Shown: positions 41,097 through 46,097 of the stretch, one piece after another
How the letters are laid out: the number at the start of each line of letters is the position of its first letter
Position numbering within the stretch: position 1 is the first letter of the stretch
DNA from: Actinoallomurus sp.
GTDB taxonomy: Bacteria > Actinomycetota > Actinomycetes > Streptosporangiales > Streptosporangiaceae
Length of the DNA: 46,097 nucleotides
Assembly: GCA_025964685.1 (NCBI GenBank)
Contig: JAOPYG010000015.1
Coordinates: 1-46,097 of the forward strand
Reading direction: 5' to 3'
Notes under the pieces: model-generated
The model's input: the letters and a program-made list of their open reading frames with translations, nothing else
What the model was told of the DNA's origin: nothing
The model's database searches: none
Position numbers and translations under genes: made by a program

Positions 41097-41549
41097 TCAG
41101 TCGCCGAGCGACTTGCAGGGGCGGCTGCGCAGCTCTTTGACGTAGTCGTCCGGCGCCCCGGCCTTCTCCGCGGCGTCGGCGAGGATGCCCAGGTAGCGCG
41201 CCGACGGCAGGCCGCCCTCGTAGGCGTCGAGGACGTAGAGCCACGCGAGCGCGTCACCGTCGAGCGTGGCGATGCGTACGCGGATCTTGCGGTAGACGCC
41301 GAGCGCTGCGCCCTCCCAGCCGTCCAGCGCCTGCTCGTCGAGGTCCGGCACGTCGTACAGCACGACGAACACGTGCTCTCGGGACGCCTCGACGACGGTC
41401 GCGAGCGCGCCTTCGAAGCCGACGTTCTCCCCGCCGAAGGTCAGCCGCCAGTCCTTCAGCCAACCGGTCGTGCGCAGGGGGGAATGCGGAGCCCGCTGTG
41501 CCATCTGGTCGGGATCCATGTTGGAGGCGTACGCCGCATACAAGGCCAC
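41097..41549 (-). CDS. Gamma-glutamylcyclotransferase-like protein
   Basis: A 150-residue protein of the GGCT/AIG2 fold. YAAYASNM at the N-terminus matches the YGSNL substrate loop (here YASN), and LDGWEGAALGVYRKIRVRI matches the strand after the catalytic Glu (in DGWEG). Family members release 5-oxoproline from gamma-glutamyl amines. The GTG start follows TACGCT by 8 nt. It is divergent from the flavoprotein gene and 38 bp upstream of the phosphorylase. The natural substrate is uncertain. Confidence 0.8.
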   Translation of the reverse strand: MALYAAYASNMDPDQMAQRAPHSPLRTTGWLKDWRLTFGGENVGFEGALATVVEASREHVFVVLYDVPDLDEQALDGWEGAALGVYRKIRVRIATLDGDALAWLYVLDAYEGGLPSARYLGILADAAEKAGAPDDYVKELRSRPCKSLGD

Positions 41550-41557
41550 GGTCGCCC

Positions 41558-41612
41558 AGCGTACGGCCTGTACGGGCGCGGCGGCACGTTAACTCCCGGA
41601 GTGCGGGACAAT
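41558..41612. promoter_or_regulatory. Back-to-back leaderless promoters of the GGCT-like and LpdA-type genes
   Basis: Minus strand: TACGCT (complement of 41558-41563) ends 8 nt before the GTG at 41549. Plus strand: GACAAT (41607-41612) ends 7 nt before the GTG at 41620. The whole divergent region is about 70 bp, leaving little room for separate regulation. Confidence 0.45.
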
Positions 41613-41619
41613 GAAGCAT

Positions 41620-43005
41620 GTGACACGCATAGCCATCATCGGAGGAGGCCCCGGCGGCTACGAGGCCGCCCTCGTTGCCGCCCAGCTGGGCGCCGATGTG
41701 ACCATCGCCGAGCGTGACGGGCCGGGCGGTGCTTGCGTGCTGACCGACTGTGTGCCCTCCAAGACGCTCATCGCCACCTCCACCCGCATGGCCACCCTGT
41801 CCGAGTCCGCGTCGCTGGGAGTCCGGTTCTCCGGCGGAGACGACGGCGTGGTCGGCGGCCCGGAGGTCGACCTGCCGCTCGTCAACAAGCGGGTGCGTGA
41901 ACTCGCCTGGGCGCAGTCCTCCGACATCGAGGATCGGATCGCCGCCGAGGGTGTCCGGATCATCCGCGGCCCCGCCCGCCTGGTCGACCCCCAGATCGTG
42001 GCCGTCGGCGACGAACGCGTCCAGGCCGACATAGTGCTCATCGCCACCGGGGCCACCCCGCGCGTGCTGCCCGGCTCCGAGCCCGACGGCGAGCGGATCC
42101 TCAACTGGCGTCAGCTGTACGACCTGCCGGCGCTGCCCGAGCACCTCATCGTCGTCGGCTCCGGCGTGACCGGCGCGGAGTTCGCCGGCGCGTACCTCGC
42201 CCTGGGCTCACGGGTGACCCTCGTGTCCTCCCGCGCCCACGTGCTGCCCAACGAGGACGAGGACGCCGCCCGCGTGCTCGAGGACGTCTTCCAGCGCCGC
42301 GGCATGGAGCTGCTGCCCCGCTCTCGCGCGGCCGGGGTACGCCGCACCGCCGACGGCGTCGAGGTGACCCTGACGGACGGCCGTACGGTCGAGGGGTCGC
42401 ACTGCCTCATGACGGTCGGCATGGTGCCCAACACGCAGGGACTCGGCCTGGAGGAGGCAGGTGTCACCCTGGACGAGCGCGGCTTCGTACGGGTGGACAA
42501 GGTCTCCCGCACCTCGGCGCCGCACGTCTACGCCGCGGGCGACTGTACCGGCGTGCTGATGCTCGCCTCGGTCGCCGCCATGCAGGGCCGCATCGCCATG
42601 TGGCACGCCCTGGGCGAGGCCGTGCAGCCGCTCAAGATGGGCTGGGTGGCCTCGAACATCTTCACCGACCCCGAGGTCGCCGCCGTCGGCGTCACCCAGG
42701 CACAGATCGACTCGGGCGAGGTCCCGGCGCGGATCGTCAAGCTGCCCCTTTCGACCAACCCACGCGCCAAGATGCAGGGCTTCCTCGATGGCTTCGTGAA
42801 GCTGTTCTGCCGCCCCGCGACGAGCATCGTCCTGGGTGGCGTGATCGTGGCCCCCCGGGCGAGCGAGCTCATCCTGGGCCTGTCCATGGCGGTCCAGCAG
42901 CACCTGACGGTGGACCAGGTCGCCCATACGTTCGCGGTGTACCCCTCGGTCTCCGGCAGCATCACCGAGGCGTCCCGTCGCCTGATGCGGGAGTCGGCCT
43001 ACTAG
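41620..43005 (+). CDS. LpdA-type flavoprotein (NAD(P)H-quinone dehydrogenase)
   Basis: A 461-residue class I pyridine-nucleotide disulfide reductase fold: FAD motif GGGPGGYEAA (8-17), redox pair CVLTDC (C39, C44), NAD(P) motif GSGVTGAEFAG, AAGDCTG, and a C-terminal dimerisation domain. The C-terminal His-Glu pair of true dihydrolipoamide dehydrogenases is missing: the site reads VYPSVSGS where HPTLSE is expected. This matches mycobacterial LpdA-like quinone reductases, so a lipoamide role is unlikely. The GTG at 41620 is preferred over the ATG at 41611 because of the upstream hexamer and the usual N-terminus (TRIAIIGGG). Confidence 0.9.
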   Translation: MTRIAIIGGGPGGYEAALVAAQLGADVTIAERDGPGGACVLTDCVPSKTLIATSTRMATLSESASLGVRFSGGDDGVVGGPEVDLPLVNKRVRELAWAQSSDIEDRIAAEGVRIIRGPARLVDPQIVAVGDERVQADIVLIATGATPRVLPGSEPDGERILNWRQLYDLPALPEHLIVVGSGVTGAEFAGAYLALGSRVTLVSSRAHVLPNEDEDAARVLEDVFQRRGMELLPRSRAAGVRRTADGVEVTLTDGRTVEGSHCLMTVGMVPNTQGLGLEEAGVTLDERGFVRVDKVSRTSAPHVYAAGDCTGVLMLASVAAMQGRIAMWHALGEAVQPLKMGWVASNIFTDPEVAAVGVTQAQIDSGEVPARIVKLPLSTNPRAKMQGFLDGFVKLFCRPATSIVLGGVIVAPRASELILGLSMAVQQHLTVDQVAHTFAVYPSVSGSITEASRRLMRESAY

Positions 43006-43012
43006 CTTCGCG

Positions 43013-43435
43013 GTGGCCGACGGACGGCTCGACGGCGGCGCGGTGCGGATCGGTGACACCGTACGCCGGGCGGCCGGTCCCTGGCCCCCCGGCGCTGCTC
43101 GCGCACCTCGCGGACAGGGGTTCGCCGGGGCGCCGCGTCCGCTGGGGTACGACGAACAGGGCCGCGAGGTGCTGACCTACCTCGAGACCGTTGGGGGCGC
43201 CAAGCCGTGGCCCGCCTGGGCGCACGCGCCGGAGACGCTCGAGCGGGTCGCACGCTGGATGCGGCTTACCACGAGGCGGTCGCCGACTTCGTTCCGGAAG
43301 CGGGTCGTGGACCATTCCGAGGGCGTACGGCGCTTGGCCGGGGGCGGTGATCCGCTGTTCCGAGCTCTGGTGGCACAGGGCACCTGTGACGACTTGGACC
43401 GGGCGGTCGCGGAGTTGTCCACAGGCTGTGGATGA
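43013..43435 (+). pseudogene. Decayed phosphotransferase (APH/choline kinase-like) gene
   Basis: An open frame of 140 codons starts well (VRIGDTVRRAAGPW ... RPLGYDEQGREVLTYL, as in actinobacterial APH-like phosphotransferases) but its family pattern jumps frames. At about 43096-43124 the expected ALLAHLADRG is read in another frame, returning to frame at FAGAPRPLG; at about 43262 the expected YHEAVADFVPEAGR continues in yet another frame and ends near 43350. The final part (GDPLFRALVAQGTCDDLDRA) resembles the family C-terminus. The kinase core (HGD...N and DFD motifs) is absent. Frameshifts plus an internal deletion make a functional product unlikely. Confidence 0.65.
43418..43435. repeat. 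18-nt repeat copy 2, palindromic, with a DnaA box
   Basis: The same 18-mer as at 32848-32865. Here the preceding bases make TTGTCCACA (43415-43423), the high-GC actinobacterial form of the DnaA box, overlapping a second, inverted box-like TCATCCACA. It covers the last codons of the decayed phosphotransferase frame. Confidence 0.55.
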
Positions 43436-43436
43436 G

Positions 43437-43715
43437 TCAGTGCGGCGGATGGCCGCGGTCGGGATCGTCGGGGACCGGCAGGCCGTGCTGGCGCAGCCTC
43501 GCCTGCCGGATGTCCCTGGAGTTGATCACGACTACGAAGGTGCTGCCCACCAGGGCCAGCGCGCCGACGGCGATCCGGATGCCCCACTCGGCGGGTAGCA
43601 GGCCGAGCAGCACGCACAGCGGCACCATGAGAACGAGGTGGCGGACCATCATGCGGCCGCGCCACCCCGCGTCGGTCAGGTCGTGCCTGACCCAGCTGTG
43701 ATTGTCGGTCGGCAA
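43437..43715 (-). CDS. Small two-helix membrane protein (DUF5313-like)
   Basis: 92 residues: a polar N-terminus with WVRHDLTDAGWRGRMMVRHL, two hydrophobic segments (about 27-42, LVLMVPLCVLLGLLPA, and 47-64, IAVGALALVGSTFVVVI) and a charged tail containing RDIRQARLRQHGLP. The arrangement resembles DUF5313-type actinobacterial proteins of unknown function. The start is a TTG without a ribosome site and may be wrong; ATG codons at the MMVRHL position are an alternative giving ~71 residues. A terminator separates it from the upstream gene on the same strand. Confidence 0.6.
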   Translation of the reverse strand: MPTDNHSWVRHDLTDAGWRGRMMVRHLVLMVPLCVLLGLLPAEWGIRIAVGALALVGSTFVVVINSRDIRQARLRQHGLPVPDDPDRGHPPH

Positions 43716-43721
43716 CCGGAA

Positions 43722-43751
43722 CCCCGCGGCGTACCGGAGACGCCGCAGGGG
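43722..43751 (-). terminator. Terminator after the Gly-rich membrane protein gene
   Basis: CCCC-G-CGGCGT (43722-43732) pairs with ACGCCG-CA-GGGG (43740-43751) around a 7-nt loop: 10 paired bases with a small internal mismatch. It lies 40 bp beyond the stop of the upstream minus-strand gene and just before the next start. Confidence 0.65.
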
Positions 43752-43790
43752 ACCCGGATCACCGGGCAGCCGGGTCAGCGGGGACCTCTC

Positions 43791-45104
43791 TTACCAGTCG
43801 CCCCCGCCGAAGTCACCGCCACCGAAGTCTCCACCGTCGAAGCCGCCGAAGTCACCGCCGCCGATGTCGAAGCCGCTGTCACCGCCGCCGTCGCCACCAC
43901 CGCCGCCATCGCCGTATCCGCCGCCGTACCCGCCGAAGCCGCCACCGAAGCCGCCACCGAACATCGAACCGAGCGCCGTACCGATCAGGATGCCACTCAG
44001 CATGTCGCCGCCGCCGAAGCCGGAGTAGTAACCACCGGCGTACGGCGCGTAGCTCGGTCCGGCGTCCCAGTACGGCCTGCGGGAGCCACCGACGGAGACG
44101 AGCCGGGTGTCCGGGTCCTGCCCGGACAGCACGCGCTGCGCGTCCGCCGCGCAGGCGGGCACCGAACGCGGTGCGCCGCCGGGAGGCGCCCAGGAAACGT
44201 CCTGCACGGACGGGCCGTGCTGCGGGTTGAAGAAGCAGGGAGCGCGCCGCTCGGGCACGGGACGGCCGTCGACCCTGGCACGTACCGTGGTCATGAAGTA
44301 GCGGCCGTCCTCGAGAGCGGTCGTGACGTTTCGCATGTCCTCGGGCCGCTGGGCGCCGTCGGCCGCGGCCTTGGCCCGGTCGTATGAGTCCATCGCCTTC
44401 TGGTAGTCATCCCGGGCGGTCGAGTCGAGGTCCGGATCCATGACGTTCAGGTTGAGCGCGGAGATGTCCTCACCGAGGCGCGTGACGTCCTCGTACACGC
44501 TCTCTTTCAGCTCGGCCAGCTCCCGCGCCTTGCGCTGCTTGCGACGCCGGGATACGAAGATGATCGCGCCGACCCCGCCGGCGACGAGCAGGACGAGGAT
44601 CGCCAGAACGACCGCCGTGCCCGCCGCTCCACTCGACTTCTTGTCCTTCACGGCCTTGTCGAACGTCTGGTCGAGGTTGAGCAGCAGACTTTTGAGATCG
44701 GAGGACTTCCCGCGTGCCTGCGCGACGAGGTCGCTGATCTTGTTCTTGTCCAGACCGTCGTGGGATCCAGCAATGATCTTGGACCCCTGGCCGTCGACCA
44801 TGATCAGGGTGCCCTTCCGGCCCAGGGCACGGTCGAGCTGCGTCAAACCTGCGGCGCTGACCCGCTCGGTCTTGACGACCGCGATCCGGATCGTGGACTC
44901 GTCGTCCTTGAGCGCACTGATCACGGCCTGCTGGTCGGAGGCGGGCAGACTCGCGCCCGCGTCCTGTGACAGGTAGAAGCGCTGGGACTTCAAGCCCTGG
45001 ACGACGCTGTTGAACGGATCAGCGCCGGCCGGGGCCATGAATCCAAGGAGCAAGGCGACGATCGCGGCCAGAACGGCGGGAATCGTCATACGGCGTATCT
45101 TCAT
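43791..45104 (-). CDS. TPM-like membrane protein with Gly/Asp/Phe-rich tail
   Basis: 437 residues: signal peptide (about 1-28, ending PAGADP), an extracytoplasmic domain (about 30-158) resembling the TPM/YgcG fold (LKDDESTIRIAVVKTERV, GLTQLDRAL), one membrane helix (162-184) followed by RRRKQRKARE, a helical charged domain (190-275), and a region with two Cys (CFFNPQ, ACAAD). The last ~75 residues are almost only Gly, Asp, Phe and Tyr, ending GGGDFGGGDW. Such tails occur in bacterial YgcG/TPM membrane proteins. The ATG at 45104 has only a weak AAGG site. Function unknown; envelope-associated by topology. Confidence 0.8.
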   Translation of the reverse strand: MKIRRMTIPAVLAAIVALLLGFMAPAGADPFNSVVQGLKSQRFYLSQDAGASLPASDQQAVISALKDDESTIRIAVVKTERVSAAGLTQLDRALGRKGTLIMVDGQGSKIIAGSHDGLDKNKISDLVAQARGKSSDLKSLLLNLDQTFDKAVKDKKSSGAAGTAVVLAILVLLVAGGVGAIIFVSRRRKQRKARELAELKESVYEDVTRLGEDISALNLNVMDPDLDSTARDDYQKAMDSYDRAKAAADGAQRPEDMRNVTTALEDGRYFMTTVRARVDGRPVPERRAPCFFNPQHGPSVQDVSWAPPGGAPRSVPACAADAQRVLSGQDPDTRLVSVGGSRRPYWDAGPSYAPYAGGYYSGFGGGDMLSGILIGTALGSMFGGGFGGGFGGYGGGYGDGGGGGDGGGDSGFDIGGGDFGGFDGGDFGGGDFGGGDW

Positions 45105-45268
45105 GAGGCCTTCATGGTGATCAGTTTTGCATTTGTTTTACTACGACGGACGAACCAGGGGTGTGGTTGGTTCCGCTCGGACGCACGCAAGATCCCCCGG
45201 GCCCCCTGGAACTTAGCCCTTAACACCCCCCACGCTACGCGCGAGACCGGCTGGCAGGTACGAAGTCC

Positions 45269-45321
45269 GTCCACAGCCACCCGCCCCTGCGTACCCGGTG
45301 AGCCCACGACGCACCCCTGCA
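45269..45321. repeat. 53-bp imperfect direct repeat, copy A
   Basis: Begins GTCCACAGCCACCCGCCCCT and ends GACGCACCCCTGCA. By eye about 80-85% of positions match copy B at 45434-45486, with one compensating pair of single-base indels. Copies start 165 bp apart. Confidence 0.55.
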
Positions 45322-45433
45322 GGCCCTCGGGCCACGCTACGCACGACGTTCCGGCGCGGACACGCCCGGACGCGCCGACACAGGGACCCGTTTTCGCTGG
45401 CCAAGCGCCACCCCCTGAACGCTGTGAGCGGCA

Positions 45434-45486
45434 GTCCACGCCCACCCGCCCCCGCCTACCCAGCGAACCCCACGGCGCACCCTGCA
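45434..45486. repeat. 53-bp imperfect direct repeat, copy B
   Basis: Begins GTCCACGCCCACCCGCCCCC and ends GGCGCACCCTGCA. Aligned with copy A at 45269-45321. Short words such as CCACGCTACGC also recur (about 45234 and 45330), suggesting a decayed repeat family. Confidence 0.55.
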
Positions 45487-45848
45487 CGGACCTTCGGCGA
45501 AGGAAACGGCGCGACGTACGGCGCTGCGGTGTTGGCGCCCCCGGGACGCCCGTTGCCGTCTACCAAGAGCCGGCGCCTGGGCACCGCGAGTAGCCATCGT
45601 CGTCCCGCCAGATGCCCCGACCCGCTTTCACCGGCGCCACCCGTTCTCGCTGCAGCACTCGCATCCGTCGTGATTCGCACCAAGCCTCGGCACGAGACGT
45701 CCAGCCCCGCTCGTAGCCCAGGGGCGTTCGTCCAGAGGTACTCCCACCTCACCGTGGCTCGGGCGCACCGTCGCCGGCCTTTGCTGCGCATCGGTCTTGC
45801 CGCGTAGGTCGAGACCTGCCATCCCCACGCAGCGTCCTAGTCTCCCGA

Positions 45849-45866
45849 GGGGACCTTCGGTTCCCC
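45849..45866 (-). terminator. Hairpin downstream of the carboxylase gene
   Basis: GGGGACC (45849-45855), loop TTC, GGTTCCCC (45859-45866): a 7-bp stem with one bulged base, about 65 bp beyond the stop of the minus-strand carboxylase gene. A weak terminator candidate. Confidence 0.4.
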
Positions 45867-45930
45867 CGTGACCACTTCCGCCAGGACGACGGTGGCCGCA
45901 CCGCCGGACGGTCCCATCGCCCAGCGGCTG

Positions 45931-46097
45931 TCAGGCGTCCTTGATCTCGCAGATCACCGCGCCGCTGGACACGGTCTGGCCGACCTCCGCGGACAGGCCG
46001 CTGACGGTACCGGCCTTGTGTGCGGTGAGGGGCTGCTCCATCTTCATCGCCTCCAGCACCACGATGGGATCGCCCGCCGCGACCGTGGCGCCGTCCT
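45931..46097 (-). CDS. Acyl-CoA carboxylase biotin-carrying chain, 3' end only
   Basis: The minus strand is open from the window edge to a TGA at 45931-45933, giving 55 C-terminal residues. They form a biotinyl domain: VLEAMKMEQPL holds the biotinylated lysine, preceded by DGATVAAGDPIV and followed by TVSGLSAEVGQTV and VICEIKDA. In actinobacteria this domain is usually the C-terminus of the ~590-residue alpha chain (AccA/BccA) that carboxylates biotin for acetyl- and propionyl-CoA carboxylases; a free BCCP is the alternative. Propionyl-CoA carboxylation would feed the methylmalonyl-CoA mutase seen at 20.5 kb. The N-terminal part lies outside the window. Confidence 0.9.
   Translation of the reverse strand, partial: DGATVAAGDPIVVLEAMKMEQPLTAHKAGTVSGLSAEVGQTVSSGAVICEIKDA

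Larger units (their letters stand above)
45105..45848. other. Gene-free, C-skewed stretch with internal repeats
   Basis: About 0.75 kb without a believable gene. All open frames are Arg/Pro/Gly/Ala-rich, lack ribosome sites and show no family pattern. The first ~45 bp are AT-rich and presumably hold the promoter of the Gly-rich membrane protein gene. From about 45180 the plus strand is markedly richer in C than G. It contains the imperfect repeats listed separately. Confidence 0.6.

Noticed and set aside
43791-43960. GCC/ACC-rich short-period repeats that resemble a microsatellite or array
   Set aside because: They encode the Gly/Asp/Phe tail of the membrane protein; there are no equal-length repeats with spacers, so this is not a CRISPR array.
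45101-45807. Several 60-170 codon frames in the 45.1-45.8 kb tract
   Set aside because: They overlap each other on both strands, lack ribosome sites, and are Arg/Pro/Gly/Ala-rich; the repeat copies fall in different frames, arguing against coding.
45837-45917. 26-codon minus-strand frame after the carboxylase gene (MGPSGGAATVVLAEVV...)
   Set aside because: It reads smoothly but has no clear ribosome site, overlaps a hairpin and is too short to judge.

Overview
The window is a 46 kb stretch of very GC-rich chromosome (strong G/C at third codon positions, many GTG and TTG starts) from an actinomycete. Gene content fits this: a mycothiol-dependent maleylpyruvate isomerase-type protein, DUF3017, a TPM-like Gly-rich membrane protein, mycobacterial-type LpdA and an acyl-CoA carboxylase alpha chain. 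The mix suggests a Streptomyces/Streptosporangiales-type bacterium; I cannot name the genus. No prophage, insertion sequence, CRISPR array or biosynthetic cluster is visible. Most of the window is conserved housekeeping locus with small accessory insertions.

Layout. 0-8.3 kb: purH (5' end missing) and folD, then an FHA-HTH regulator on the opposite strand, DUF3017, NADP-isocitrate dehydrogenase (icd), a divergent NmrA-reductase/TetR pair, and malate dehydrogenase (mdh). 8.3-14.7 kb: a small membrane protein, an apparent gene stump, and a sugar island: galK and a ROK regulator divergent from a Gfo/Idh oxidoreductase and a sugar-binding lipoprotein, with galE convergent at the end; galT and transporter permeases are absent. 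14.8-20.5 kb: CNNM/CorC-type membrane protein, trpS, a 2H phosphoesterase, a YihY/BrkB membrane protein, a D,D-carboxypeptidase and a two-helix membrane protein. 20.5-25.6 kb: methylmalonyl-CoA mutase catalytic chain, the mycothiol-type isomerase, glutamate-cysteine ligase-like enzyme and an overlapping M20 amidohydrolase.

25.8-41.6 kb is a nucleoside uptake and salvage region: BMP-family lipoprotein, ATPase and two permeases, then cytidine deaminase and thymidine phosphorylase in one tightly overlapping operon; adenosine deaminase, purine nucleoside phosphorylase and phosphoglucomutase/phosphomannomutase follow nearby. Released (deoxy)ribose phosphates could be interconverted by the mutase. 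An exported X-Pro dipeptidyl-peptidase, a PH-domain membrane protein, tRNA-Gly(GCC), a NarL-type two-component system and a gamma-glutamylcyclotransferase-like gene are interspersed. 41.6-46.1 kb: LpdA-type flavoprotein, a decayed phosphotransferase gene, two membrane proteins, about 0.8 kb of gene-free C-skewed DNA with internal repeats, and the 3' end of a biotin-carrying acyl-CoA carboxylase chain.

A recurring signal is regulatory: about ten genes lack a Shine-Dalgarno sequence and have a -10-like hexamer (NANNNT) 6-10 nt before the start codon, suggesting leaderless mRNAs. This decided several start codons given here. The points most worth a second look are the gal island with an orphan binding protein, the direct repeats in the NmrA/TetR promoter, the phosphotransferase pseudogene, the truncated gene beside galK, two identical DnaA-box-like palindromes and the repeat tract at 45.2-45.5 kb.
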